Shown here: positions 27,820 through 36,938 of the stretch, piece by piece
Position numbering within the stretch: the first letter of the stretch is position 1
Layout: each line of letters begins with the position of its first letter
Origin: Gammaproteobacteria bacterium
Lineage (GTDB): Bacteria; Pseudomonadota; Gammaproteobacteria; Arenicellales; JAJDZL01
Length of the DNA stretch: 64,000 nucleotides
Assembly (NCBI GenBank): GCA_022823625.1
Contig: JAJEHQ010000015.1
Location: 1-64,000 of the forward strand
Direction of reading: 5' to 3'
Notes under the pieces: model-generated
What the model was told of the DNA's origin: nothing
The model's database searches: none
Seen by the model: only the letters and a program-made list of their open reading frames with translations
Position numbers and translations under genes: made by a program

Positions 27820-30720
27820 ATGACGGGGAACTCTGGCGGCTTCGTTGACCTGCGCGTTCACCGCGCCACTGAAAGCAGTCATTCTGACGACAGTATCTGG
27901 CCATCATTCACTGACATCATGATGGTCATTGTGATGATATTTCTTATGGCGTCGGTTATTTTCATGCTGCGTAATATCCAGTTAGGCCAAGATATGGAAC
28001 TCGCTTCCGAGGCGCGCAGCCAAGCGATGATTGAAACTGAGTCTTTGCGAGAAAGAGCCGCTTATCTTGCTGAAATTGTTGAACAAACTAAAGAGCAGCT
28101 CAGCCTGACAGAGTTTCAAAAGTCAGAACTTGAGAAATTGTCAAGAGAACGCGGCGTCCGAATATCTGAACTGGAAATTGAAACTGCTGAACTCTATCAA
28201 GTTCAACAGCAGCTTGACGCTGAGGTCAGCAGCTTAACCAAGAGCCTTCAGGAGATTCGAGGCCAGCGAGATCAGCTGACAGAGCGAGTCAGTTCGATGA
28301 ACCTTACCATAACTGAACTGAATTCGCTAATACAAACACGAACGACAGAACTGGAAGCACTGCAAGCAGGTCTTCTTGATAAGCAGAACCAGTTGGCGGC
28401 TCTGGAAGAGCATTTGAGTCAGCGAAGCAGTGAATTGGAAGATTTGCGTCTCACTCTGGCCGATTTGCAGGCACTTGAGGCAGAACAGCGCGATCAGATT
28501 GCAATACTTGAAAAAGTCAGAGCCGAAAGCGAAGTCAAAATTCAAGACTTGATTGCTGAATCAGGGTTGAAGGACGAACAGATTGCTGCGTTATCCGAGG
28601 CTACTCAGCAGCAGAGTGCCGAGCTGGCAGAGCGGTTGACTGAGTTAGAAGAACTGGAACAGGCATATAGCGAGAGTCTGGCGGCGGTGGAGGAGCTTCG
28701 CACAGGTCTGGTCAGTCGAGAAGATGAAATCGAGAGTTTGAAACTTGCCAGTGCACAGCTGCAGGGCGTTGTAGAGCAATTGGAAGCCGTTAGACTGGAA
28801 CAAGGGTTGACTATTGAACGCCAACAGGAGTCACAAGCACAGTTGCGCGAAACATTGACACAGCGAGGTGCTGAAATTTCCGATTTCGAACGTCAGCTGA
28901 CTGCTAAATCGGACCAGGTAGCTCAGTTAACTGAAGCACAAGTCGGATTGCTGAGGGAAATTGAAGCCTTGCAGTTGAGCCAGGCGGAAAGTGGACGCAT
29001 CATTGAATCCCAGCAGCAGGAGCTTGCGTCTTTGCAGGCTCTACAAGCTGAACAGATTACAGAACTGACTCAAGCAGAAGCGCAATTCCTTGAGCAAGAG
29101 CGCGAATTGGTACGAACCAAGTCCGAATTGGACCGAGCGTTGCGAGATTTGCAGCAAGTGAGATTATCAAGCGCGACATTGAGCGAAACTCAACAGGCTG
29201 ACATCGCGAGACTTGCTGAGTCTGAAACACAAAGTGCGCTGGTTATCGAACGTCAGCAGCAGGAGCTTGCATCGCTACAGGCACTGTATGCTGAACGCTT
29301 GGTGGAACTCGATCAAATAGAGGAGAGTTTTCTCGACCGAGAGCGCGAACTGGCGCGAACAAAATCGCAATTGGACGAGGTGTTGAGTCAATTGCAGCAA
29401 GTGAAAATTACCAGTGCGGCATTGAGTGAAACTCAGCAAGCTGACATAGCGAGACTGACTGAGTCTGAGACACAAAGTGCGCTGGTTATCGAACGTCAGC
29501 AGCAGGAGCTTGCATCACTAGAGGCGCTATACGCTGAAAGGCTTTTAGAGTTGAATCGAGTTGAAGCCGAGTTTATAGAGAGAGACCGGGACCTGGTTCG
29601 AACTCAGTCGGAGCTTAAAACAGCATTAGAGGAATTGCAGAAGGTTCAACTAGCCAGTGCAGCATTGAGTGAAAGCCAGATGGCCGACATCGAGCGTCTG
29701 GCTGAATCTGAGGCACAAAGTGCACAGACCATTGAAAGCCAGAAACAGGAACTTGTCGCGCTACAGGCACTTTACACCGAACGTTTGGCTGAGCTTGGTC
29801 GCATGGAGTCGGAGTTCATCGAAAACGAGCGTAGTCTGGCGAGATTACAGGAACAGATGGTGTCCGCAGTTGAAATGATCAGTTCCTTAAGACTGGATCT
29901 ACAGGAGCGAAACGACAAGATCAATTCTCTTAATGCACAAGTTGCTTCACTAAGTGACGAAGTCAGTGCGCTAAGCACCTCCAGCGATGAGTCAAAAAGT
30001 CAAATAGATCAATTACTAACAGAAAAATTACAGGACCAGAACCGAATCACCCAACAGCTGCAGCAACTGGCGGAACTTGAGCGGACGATACAGCAGATAA
30101 CGATCGAAAATGAAGAGTTACTGCGAGAGCTTGACTACAGTCGCAGGTTGCAGGCGGACCGGCAGCAGCAGTTTGAAACTCTGCAATCTGTTATGGCGCA
30201 ATTGAGTGCCGATTTAAAGTCTCGGGAAGAAAAGATTGAAAGTCTACAGACAGAGAAAGAAGAGTTGTTTCAGACGGGTGTGAAAAGCGACCACGAAATT
30301 GCCGAATTGCGCGAGGCCTATCAGCAGCGGTTGACAGAATTAGCCAATTTGCAAACCGCACTGACATCAAGAAGTGGTGAAGTTGAACAACTTCAAAGTG
30401 AAATCGTCGAACTTCAGGAGGAGCGTCAAATTCTATTGCGACCTGCGCGAAGCCCGGTTAACCGTTACGTTGTCGATGTGATATTCAATAAATCACTTGA
30501 AGGTGAAAACGTCTTTCACTATCGGTTGCCAGGTGAGGCTGCCGCAGTTCGAGTGTCTCGCGCGGAGCTTGAAGCAGTATTGGCCGACCTCAAAGGCGAG
30601 CGGTCAGAAGGCCTTTACACCAGAATAATTTTTCCTGATGAAGACAGATTGACTTTTTCTGAAGCCTGGGCTTTTACTCAACATATTCAGTCGAACTACG
30701 ACTACTACTCCAATCAATGA
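27820..30720 (+). CDS. Giant coiled-coil protein with ExbD/MotB-like helix and TolR-like C-terminus
   Basis: 966 residues. Near residue 28 is SIWPSFTDIMMVIVMIFLM, a single helix with a membrane-edge Asp like ExbD (PFIDVML..) and MotB. Residues of about 60-876 are continuous Glu/Gln/Leu-rich coiled coil, including 81-residue tandem repeats from residue 397. The last 90 residues are globular; RVSRAELEAVLADLKGE...YTRIIFPDEDRLTFSEAW reads like the periplasmic domain of ExbD/TolR (VS..EL...L......V.IRAD...Y..V). It lies 19 bases after the MotA-like gene, surely its partner. I do not recognise a named family. Confidence 0.72.
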   Translation: MTGNSGGFVDLRVHRATESSHSDDSIWPSFTDIMMVIVMIFLMASVIFMLRNIQLGQDMELASEARSQAMIETESLRERAAYLAEIVEQTKEQLSLTEFQKSELEKLSRERGVRISELEIETAELYQVQQQLDAEVSSLTKSLQEIRGQRDQLTERVSSMNLTITELNSLIQTRTTELEALQAGLLDKQNQLAALEEHLSQRSSELEDLRLTLADLQALEAEQRDQIAILEKVRAESEVKIQDLIAESGLKDEQIAALSEATQQQSAELAERLTELEELEQAYSESLAAVEELRTGLVSREDEIESLKLASAQLQGVVEQLEAVRLEQGLTIERQQESQAQLRETLTQRGAEISDFERQLTAKSDQVAQLTEAQVGLLREIEALQLSQAESGRIIESQQQELASLQALQAEQITELTQAEAQFLEQERELVRTKSELDRALRDLQQVRLSSATLSETQQADIARLAESETQSALVIERQQQELASLQALYAERLVELDQIEESFLDRERELARTKSQLDEVLSQLQQVKITSAALSETQQADIARLTESETQSALVIERQQQELASLEALYAERLLELNRVEAEFIERDRDLVRTQSELKTALEELQKVQLASAALSESQMADIERLAESEAQSAQTIESQKQELVALQALYTERLAELGRMESEFIENERSLARLQEQMVSAVEMISSLRLDLQERNDKINSLNAQVASLSDEVSALSTSSDESKSQIDQLLTEKLQDQNRITQQLQQLAELERTIQQITIENEELLRELDYSRRLQADRQQQFETLQSVMAQLSADLKSREEKIESLQTEKEELFQTGVKSDHEIAELREAYQQRLTELANLQTALTSRSGEVEQLQSEIVELQEERQILLRPARSPVNRYVVDVIFNKSLEGENVFHYRLPGEAAAVRVSRAELEAVLADLKGERSEGLYTRIIFPDEDRLTFSEAWAFTQHIQSNYDYYSNQ
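29008..29860 (+). repeat. 243-bp tandem repeats encoding 81-residue coiled-coil units
   Basis: Units begin at 29008, 29251, 29494 and 29737 (codons 397, 478, 559, 640), each opening with (R/S)Q(Q/K)QEL.(A/S)LQAL..ER. The second and third are nearly identical at their junctions: GTTATCGAACGTCAGCAGCA occurs in both, 243 bases apart. The fourth is partial. This is in-frame internal duplication that lengthens the coil. Confidence 0.85.
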
Positions 30721-31113
30721 CATACTAAAGCATTGTCTTCAGTGTGAACCAGCCATCAGTGAGATAGTGTTAAGTAATTGATAATAAATGCTATTCATGC
30801 CATTAGTTTGAAATTGGAGGATTTCGGTTGAAAATTTGTATGGCAGACAAAAAGTGTAAGCCTGACTATATTGGGCGATCCCAATCAAAATTGAAGCATT
30901 CAGATATGTGAATTTGGTGGATAATGCACAATCCGTATCGCGAATTCGATCGCAAAACTTGCAGAATAGTCGCTTAATGTCCTAAATTCAAGCATTTACG
31001 CATCACTCAACAGACCCCGATGACATGACTAGATTCACGTTCAGCAATATTCAAGGCGCCTGTCCTGCGAGTTTGGGGTGTGATGCGTTTTTATCCGAGG
31101 TGGGAGTAGCGCA
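30721..31113. other. Gap between the coiled-coil gene and mnmG
   Basis: 393 bases. It holds a possible 27-codon ORF with a strong ribosome site (see 30828-30911), a small hairpin ATTGGG-CGAT-CCCAAT at 30870-30885, and one DnaA-box-like GGTGGATAA at 30916-30924 (one mismatch). In E. coli the origin lies beside mnmG, but here a single weak box does not make an origin. The mnmG promoter should be here. Confidence 0.4.
30828..30911 (+). CDS. Possible 27-residue small ORF
   Basis: TTG start with GGAGG seven bases upstream, an optimal spacing, reading MKICMADKKCKPDYIGRSQS and ending DM. It is basic with two cysteines (one CxxxxxC pair). No family recognised. The good ribosome site is the only support; the short length makes chance likely. 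Confidence 0.2.
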   Translation: MKICMADKKCKPDYIGRSQSKLKHSDM

Positions 31114-33009
31114 ATGCCGTCGATGATGAATTACGACGTTGTTGTTGTGGGTGGTGGTCATGCCGGTGCTGAAGCCGCAATGGCCGCGGCTCGGACTGGT
31201 AGTCGTACGCTGCTATTGACCCAAAACATTGAAACCATTGGACAAATGTCCTGCAATCCAGCCATTGGCGGAATCGGCAAGGGACACATCGTTCGTGAAA
31301 TTGATGCCCTGGGCGGCCTCATGGCGCATGCGACCGACCGTAGCGGGATTCAGTTTCGTCGGTTAAATGTTCGAAAAGGCCCAGCTGTGCGCGCTATGAG
31401 AGCCCAGACAGACCGGTCGCTTTATCGATCCGCTGTTCGAAAGATGTTGGAAGAGCAGGACAATCTGACGTTTTTTCAGCAGGAAGTGGATGATCTGGTG
31501 GTCGATGGTGATCGCGTGACGGGTGTGGTTACCCGATTTGGTGTTCGAATCAGTGCTAGAAGTGTGGTACTTGCAACAGGTACTTTTCTAGATGGTGTTT
31601 TGCATGTCGGACTTAAACAGCGAACAGGTGGCCGTGCCGGCGATGCGCCGTCGAATCGGCTGGCTGCCAGGTTGCGAGACATGATGTTCCACGTGGAACG
31701 TCTCAAAACCGGTACGCCTCCTCGTATCGATGGTCGAACCATTGATTATTCAAAACTGATTGAGCAGCCCGGTGATCAACCAACGCTGGTATTTTCGTTT
31801 ATTGGTTCTGTCGATGAGCATCCGCGTCAGATATCCTGCCATATCGCACGCACCAACGAGAGGACGCACGATATCATTCGCAAACATTTGCATGAATCGG
31901 CGATGTATGGTGGTGTTATTGAATCTATAGGACCGCGCTACTGTCCGTCGGTTGAGGACAAGGTGGTTCGATTTGCGGACCGCACCTCTCATCAGATTTT
32001 TGTTGAGCCCGAAGGTCTTGATTCATATGAAATTTATCCAAACGGAATTTCGACCAGCCTGCCATTCGAAGCACAGTGTGACTTTGTCAAATCCATAGAA
32101 GGCTTTGAAAGTGCAGTGATTACTCGTCCCGGCTATGCGATTGAGTACGACTTTTTGGATCCGCGGGATCTGCACCCAAGCCTCGAAACAAAAGTTCTTG
32201 GCGGGCTTTTTTTCGCAGGCCAGATCAACGGTACAACAGGCTATGAAGAAGCCGCGTGCCAGGGCTTAATTGCTGGACTTAATGCCTCCCGACAGGCTCA
32301 GAATCTGGAAACATGGTGGCCTAGACGGGATCAGGCCTATATTGGTGTGCTTATTGACGATCTAGTGACGAAAGGCGCCGATGAACCCTATCGTATGTTT
32401 ACCTCGCGGGCAGAGAATCGACTGCTGCTGCGTGAAGACAATGCGGACCTTCGTTTGACCGAAATAGGACGTGAACTTGGATTGGTTGATAACCGACGCT
32501 GGGAAATATTCGACACCAAGCGTAATTTGCTTGAAACTGAACGTTCCCGCCTTGACGCTGTCAAAGTGACGCCAACGGCTGAAACACAGGCGGTCAGCGA
32601 AAAAGTCATGGGCCGTGCGTTGACGAGTGAAACAACGCTGTATGCTCTTCTAAGAGACCCCGAAGTGAACTACGATGCACTTATGCAGCTTCCAGGTGCC
32701 GGAAAGCCGGTTACTGACCGTTCAGTAAAGGAACAGCTTGAAATAGAAGCGCGCTATGAAGGCTACATTGAGCGCCAAAAAACGGCGCTTCGTAAAACAA
32801 TGAAGCTGGAAAGCGTCGATCTACCGTCAGCTATTGACTATTTCAAAGTTCATGGACTGTCGAATGAGGTACGGCAGAAGTTGGACCGGCATCGTCCGCA
32901 GAATTTAGGTCTTGCATCCAGAATACCCGGAGTTACACCAGCAGCGGTATCGGCTCTGGCCGTACACCTGAAAAAAGAGGCCTTGCAAAAATCCGAGCCG
33001 GTGACTTAG
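31114..33009 (+). CDS. mnmG: tRNA uridine 5-carboxymethylaminomethyl modification enzyme MnmG
   Basis: FAD enzyme that acts with MnmE on wobble uridines. 631 residues with FAD-binding [15 protein letters not shown] at about 12-26, the [21 protein letters not shown] block, [13 protein letters not shown], and the C-terminal GYIERQ and [12 protein letters not shown] helical region. The ATG at 31114 has GGGAG at good spacing. A parS-like palindrome lies inside the reading frame (codons for MFHVER). rsmG follows. Confidence 0.97.
   Translation: MPSMMNYDVVVVGGGHAGAEAAMAAARTGSRTLLLTQNIETIGQMSCNPAIGGIGKGHIVREIDALGGLMAHATDRSGIQFRRLNVRKGPAVRAMRAQTDRSLYRSAVRKMLEEQDNLTFFQQEVDDLVVDGDRVTGVVTRFGVRISARSVVLATGTFLDGVLHVGLKQRTGGRAGDAPSNRLAARLRDMMFHVERLKTGTPPRIDGRTIDYSKLIEQPGDQPTLVFSFIGSVDEHPRQISCHIARTNERTHDIIRKHLHESAMYGGVIESIGPRYCPSVEDKVVRFADRTSHQIFVEPEGLDSYEIYPNGISTSLPFEAQCDFVKSIEGFESAVITRPGYAIEYDFLDPRDLHPSLETKVLGGLFFAGQINGTTGYEEAACQGLIAGLNASRQAQNLETWWPRRDQAYIGVLIDDLVTKGADEPYRMFTSRAENRLLLREDNADLRLTEIGRELGLVDNRRWEIFDTKRNLLETERSRLDAVKVTPTAETQAVSEKVMGRALTSETTLYALLRDPEVNYDALMQLPGAGKPVTDRSVKEQLEIEARYEGYIERQKTALRKTMKLESVDLPSAIDYFKVHGLSNEVRQKLDRHRPQNLGLASRIPGVTPAAVSALAVHLKKEALQKSEPVT
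31685..31700 (+). promoter_or_regulatory. parS-like ParB-binding site inside mnmG
   Basis: TGTTCCACGTGGAACG: a 14-bp perfect palindrome, GTTCCACGTGGAAC, matching the parS form TGTTCCACGTGGAACA of pseudomonads at 15 of 16 positions. It lies 2.1 kb from parAB, in the usual origin-proximal zone. No other site of this quality was seen in the window. Confidence 0.85.
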
Positions 33010-33115
33010 CGGCAATCTTTGGAATATGGTCCGTTCAGCGGAACTTGGTGAAACCTCAGAACAACTGGCCCAACAAGATAGGGAAGAGGCCTGTGGAAAC
33101 GATGCACGTGTCATT

Positions 33116-33739
33116 ATGGCAAACCGATTGCGGCAAGCATCGTCGCTGATGTCATTGGATTTGACTGAAAAGCAAATTGAGTGCGCCATTGCGTATTCCG
33201 AACTTCTGCTCAAGTGGAATCTACACATGAATCTCACAGCGATTCGAACATTGGAAGGTGTTGTAATTAAACACTTTTTAGATAGTCTGGCGATCGTTGA
33301 ACACATTCGGGGCCAACGTGTTATTGATATTGGTAGCGGTGCGGGATTTCCGGGCATTGCGGTGGCTCTGGTGAGGCCGAATTTTCAGGTTATGTTGCTG
33401 GATGCAAAAAGCAAAAAGGTGCAGTTTCTGCGTCATGCCATCGCTAAATTTGGATTTGATAATGTTGAGGTTGTTCACCAGCGCATTCAGAATTATTCCT
33501 CCAGAGGTGGTTTTGACACTGCTCTGGTCAGGAGTCTTGGTTCACTTTCTGCAATTGCGGAATTTGCGTTGCCAGTATTGTCCAAAAGTGGTCGGGTGAT
33601 CGCGATGAAGGGGAAAAGGCCTGAGGCGGAGCTCGCCGCGCTCAAAATACCCTGTCGAGCGACAGTTAAAAAAGTCCATGTACCCTACCTTGATAGCGAT
33701 CGGCACTGCGTCATATTGGAACACCCGATTCAGTCGTGA
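33116..33739 (+). CDS. rsmG: 16S rRNA (guanine527-N7)-methyltransferase
   Basis: Methylates G527 of 16S rRNA with SAM. The track opens at 33026 (237 aa), but the ATG at 33116 gives MANRLRQASSLMSLDLTE and 207 aa, the E. coli length and alignment. SAM loop VIDIGSGAGFPGIAVAL, then LLDAKSKKVQFLRH and the VRSLGSL block. It belongs to the classic mnmG-rsmG-parA-parB order. Neither start has a strong ribosome site. Confidence 0.93.
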   Translation: MANRLRQASSLMSLDLTEKQIECAIAYSELLLKWNLHMNLTAIRTLEGVVIKHFLDSLAIVEHIRGQRVIDIGSGAGFPGIAVALVRPNFQVMLLDAKSKKVQFLRHAIAKFGFDNVEVVHQRIQNYSSRGGFDTALVRSLGSLSAIAEFALPVLSKSGRVIAMKGKRPEAELAALKIPCRATVKKVHVPYLDSDRHCVILEHPIQS

Positions 33740-33749
33740 GGATTGAATC

Positions 33750-34517
33750 GTGAACAGTGTTATTGCAGTTGCGAGTCAGAAAGGCGGTGTCGGCAAAACG
33801 ACAACAGCGATCAATCTCGCAGCCATGCTCGCCAGGGCCAAGCGCAAGGTATTGGCTATTGATCTGGATCCGCAGGCCAATTTGACCACGGGTATTGGAA
33901 TTGATCCGATAGACGGCCAACGCGGCGTGTATGGAGCCTTGCTGGGTCTGGATTCTATAGAAGATGCCATCGTTTCCAATGAAGAGGGCTTTGATATTGT
34001 TCCAGCGAATAGGGACCTTGCTGGCGCTCAAGTCGAGTTGATTACCGTATCGCGACGCGAGTTCCAACTCAGGGATTCGCTAAGCAGTGTGCGCAAGGAA
34101 TATAATTGGATTCTGTTGGATTGCCCGCCATCCCTGAATATTGTGGTTATCAACGCAATGGTTGCTGCTGACAGTGTGATTATTCCTACACAGTGTGAAT
34201 TTTTTGCATTGCAAGGGCTTGTTGAACTGCTTTCTACAATCAAAACGGTGCAGCGCAATTTCAATCCGGACCTCAAACTGAATGGCATTCTCAGAACAAT
34301 GTATGACACTCGAAATAAATTGAGCCGTGAAGTGTCTGATCAGTTGAAGGCACATTTTGATGCTCAACTGTACCGAACGATAATTCCGAGAAATGTGCGG
34401 CTTGCTGAGGCATCCAGTCACGGAAAATCTGTCCTTGAGTACGACAAAAACTGTATAGGAACAACGGCTTATATGGCATTCGCAGGTGAGTTACTGAATC
34501 AGGAGTCAGACATATGA
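33750..34517 (+). CDS. parA: Chromosome partitioning ATPase ParA (Soj)
   Basis: Deviant Walker-A ATPase that moves ParB-parS complexes over the nucleoid. 255 residues with SQKGGVGKTTTAINLAA at the N-terminus, the LDCPPS Walker B block, and IDLDPQANLTTG. The start is GTG, with GAGG about nine bases upstream. Short form without an N-terminal DNA-binding domain, as in chromosomal ParA. Overlaps parB by 4 nt. Confidence 0.95.
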   Translation: MNSVIAVASQKGGVGKTTTAINLAAMLARAKRKVLAIDLDPQANLTTGIGIDPIDGQRGVYGALLGLDSIEDAIVSNEEGFDIVPANRDLAGAQVELITVSRREFQLRDSLSSVRKEYNWILLDCPPSLNIVVINAMVAADSVIIPTQCEFFALQGLVELLSTIKTVQRNFNPDLKLNGILRTMYDTRNKLSREVSDQLKAHFDAQLYRTIIPRNVRLAEASSHGKSVLEYDKNCIGTTAYMAFAGELLNQESDI

Positions 34518-35377
34518 CAAGCCGCGACAAACTGGGCCGTGGTCTGGACGCATTGCTTGGTTCAGTCGAACACAGTCACGCTTCTTCTGAGCCCGGTCCC
34601 GGTGGTATCGAGATGATTGCGATCGAAAAACTTCGGCCTGGACCTTTTCAGCCTCGTACGCAGTTTAGCGAATCCTCAATCCGGGAGCTCGCTGATTCGA
34701 TCGTTGCGCATGGTATTATTCAGCCCATAGTCGTTCGCGCATCGGGTGGCGATCAATACGACATTATCACTGGTGAGCGGCGCTGGCGTGCAGCACAGAT
34801 GGCGGCGCAACATGAAGTACCGGTTATCGTGCGATCAATTGCAGATCAGGATGCGATGGCTTTGGCACTGATCGAAAATATTCAACGAGAAGATCTCAAT
34901 GTCACTGAAGTCGCCCGACTTCTGAAACGCCTCATTGACGAATTTGGAATGACACACGCTGAAATTGCCGCTAGTGTCGGCTTGTCGCGAGCTTCGGTGA
35001 CGAATCTAATCCGCTTGCTAAGTCTTGCACAACCAGTATTTAATATGCTTGCTCAGAGCCAGATTGAAGCAGGACACGCGAAGGTGCTGTTAGCACTGAG
35101 CGATCAGGATCAAATCGATGCAGCTGAGATTGTGGTATCCAAGATGCTGTCGGTACGAAATACCGAAAACCTGGTCAAGAACTGGCACAAACGAAAATCG
35201 ACAGGGGGTATGCGGCAACCAAGCAAGGTCGATGCCGATATATTGAATCTTGAACGCAAATTATCTGAACGTCTGGCAGCAAAAGTTACCATTCATGATC
35301 AAAAGGGCAAAGGGCACATTAAAATCAATTACCAGAACTTGGACGAACTGGATGGCGTCCTGGAACGTATTGGCTGA
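34514..35377 (+). CDS. parB: Chromosome partitioning protein ParB (Spo0J)
   Basis: CTP-dependent DNA clamp that loads at parS and spreads. 287 residues: N-terminal LGRGLDALLG, the CTP-binding block with PFQPRTQF and GERRWRA, ENIQREDLNVTEVA, the helix-turn-helix GMTHAEIAASVGLSRASVTNLIRLL, and a C-terminal dimer domain. Overlaps parA (ATGA). A parS-like site for it lies in mnmG. Confidence 0.96.
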   Translation: MTSRDKLGRGLDALLGSVEHSHASSEPGPGGIEMIAIEKLRPGPFQPRTQFSESSIRELADSIVAHGIIQPIVVRASGGDQYDIITGERRWRAAQMAAQHEVPVIVRSIADQDAMALALIENIQREDLNVTEVARLLKRLIDEFGMTHAEIAASVGLSRASVTNLIRLLSLAQPVFNMLAQSQIEAGHAKVLLALSDQDQIDAAEIVVSKMLSVRNTENLVKNWHKRKSTGGMRQPSKVDADILNLERKLSERLAAKVTIHDQKGKGHIKINYQNLDELDGVLERIG

Positions 35378-35425
35378 TGGGTTTGTCAAACACTGCTGAA
35401 TTGCTGAACTATAAGGGTCACTGTA

Positions 35426-36583
35426 ATGACTGAATCATCTCAACTGAAAACAAAACGTTATCAAATACTTACGACGGTAATCGCTAGTACGTTACTGATT
35501 GTCGGCTGTGCGGAGTTTGGAGGCAGGCAGGTTTCTCTGCTGCCGGGTGCAAAGCTTTCAGACCCTTTGGAAGTTCCTCCTGGACTATCGCCGTTGCCGG
35601 AACCGGAGCAGTTTGTTGTACCTGGTGACTTAGAATCTGACCCATCGTCACCACCAAATCTGGGTCCGGAACAATTAAGGGCCTATCAGCTTTGGCTTGA
35701 GTTTGAAGAATACAAGAAATACCAGGATCAGATTGAAGGCGTTGGACTATCTGAAATAGAGTTTCAAACCGCCAGACTTAGTGGTGAAGGCATCTTCAAG
35801 GTTTCGGTGCTCGAAGACAGAGAGGCCGAGACGCTTCGATTATTGGTCCATGAGAATGCGGATGTAGTCTGGAACATATTACCATCTATATTGGCTGATA
35901 TGTCTGTTTTTGTCCTTGAAATTCATAACACTGACCGAATCATCTTGGTGGCCAATACCGGTGTCAAGCAAAGCAGGAAGTTTATGGACCGTTTGCTTCT
36001 CAGAGAATTTTCCGGTAGTGTCGATAAAGTTCAGGTCCGTTCCGCTGGACCCAACCTAACAGAGATCACCGGCCTTTCTGATTTAGATGTAGAGGTTAAT
36101 CCAACAGCAGGTCTGGAGTTTTTCCAGCGTTTGCGATTTTATATACTGGCACACTTTGAGGCCGAGGAGCAGACTTATGCCGATTCTGGGTCAGTTTCTA
36201 TTGACAAGCGGCTGATTCAGGGAGCCGATGGTCAGCAGAGTATCTTGCTTGGAGAGAGTTTTGAGACTGTCTGGGTAAAAGTAGGGCGGACATTACAAGG
36301 TGCTGGTGCAGGTATTGAGGACATTAATCGGAGCGAAGGCATTTACTACGTCAGCTTTGCTCAAAGTACAAAAGGAAAGAAGAAGAAAAAATTCAGGTGG
36401 CGGTTTTGGAGGCCTGCGGACGTTGTGGTACCAGACCAGTACGAGTACGAAGTGTTAGTCAAGAGGCAAGGTGAAATGACCGAAGTTTCAGTTGTGGGTA
36501 CAGATTCTGAGCTGGAACCTGAGAAGCGTCAGGAAGCCGCTCAGGGCATTCTGCTGATCATATACGAGCGCTTGTCTGTTTGA
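35426..36583 (+). CDS. bamC: BamC-like outer-membrane assembly lipoprotein
   Basis: A 385-residue lipoprotein with a signal peptide ending at lipobox LIVGC (near residue 28). DPLEVPPGLSPLP near residue 46 and the C-terminal WVKVGRTLQGAGAGIEDINRSEGIYYVSF block match BamC (NlpB), a BAM-complex subunit. It is not beside dapA, the E. coli neighbour, but 48 bases after parB. It contains the segment RAYQLWLEFEEYKKYQD, which recurs in a small lipoprotein nearby. Confidence 0.75.
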   Translation: MTESSQLKTKRYQILTTVIASTLLIVGCAEFGGRQVSLLPGAKLSDPLEVPPGLSPLPEPEQFVVPGDLESDPSSPPNLGPEQLRAYQLWLEFEEYKKYQDQIEGVGLSEIEFQTARLSGEGIFKVSVLEDREAETLRLLVHENADVVWNILPSILADMSVFVLEIHNTDRIILVANTGVKQSRKFMDRLLLREFSGSVDKVQVRSAGPNLTEITGLSDLDVEVNPTAGLEFFQRLRFYILAHFEAEEQTYADSGSVSIDKRLIQGADGQQSILLGESFETVWVKVGRTLQGAGAGIEDINRSEGIYYVSFAQSTKGKKKKKFRWRFWRPADVVVPDQYEYEVLVKRQGEMTEVSVVGTDSELEPEKRQEAAQGILLIIYERLSV

Positions 36584-36938
36584 GCGGAGACTGTGAGAAA
36601 GAGGATGCCGGCTGTATCACAAGGACGGACTCACAAGAAGAAGTACTTGCAGGGCAGTTGAATAGTGATGCAATGAAAGGAGAAGAAACAGATCAGTTAG
36701 AAGCCGACTGTTAATTCTGGTCGTCGATCATCTCAGCTGAAGAAAATGGAACTGATGGAAGGCGTGTTTTTTGACACTATTCGCAAGCATCTAGCTGAAG
36801 CTATTTTGTGAAATGTAAATTTCAGAGAAACAAAATAATTTCATATACTTAAAAAGTTACAATTCAGCATCTTTCAGACCGAATTGTAATTTTTGTAGAT
36901 CATTCCCCTCGATAAGAAGAAAGCAATCCTAGCGCAAG
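36584..36938. other. Gap between bamC and the convergent small lipoprotein gene
   Basis: 355 bases, AT-rich towards the right. It contains a hairpin terminator at about 36851-36895. No credible ORF: the longest plus-strand frames are under 20 codons. Confidence 0.4.
36851..36895 (-). terminator. Bidirectional hairpin terminator
   Basis: TTACAATTC (36857-36865) pairs with GAATTGTAA (36881-36889), with AAAAA on the left and TTTTT on the right. The 9-bp stem is AT-rich. It lies about 45 bases past the stop of the minus-strand lipoprotein gene and 270 past bamC, so it can serve both. Confidence 0.55.

Noticed and set aside
26832-30720. Reading the pair as a Zorya defence system
   Set aside because: No ZorC, ZorD or ZorE; no OmpA-like peptidoglycan domain on the second protein; the neighbours are core genes.
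30916-30924. GGTGGATAA DnaA-like box beside mnmG
   Set aside because: Single one-mismatch box; not enough for an E. coli-type origin at mnmG.
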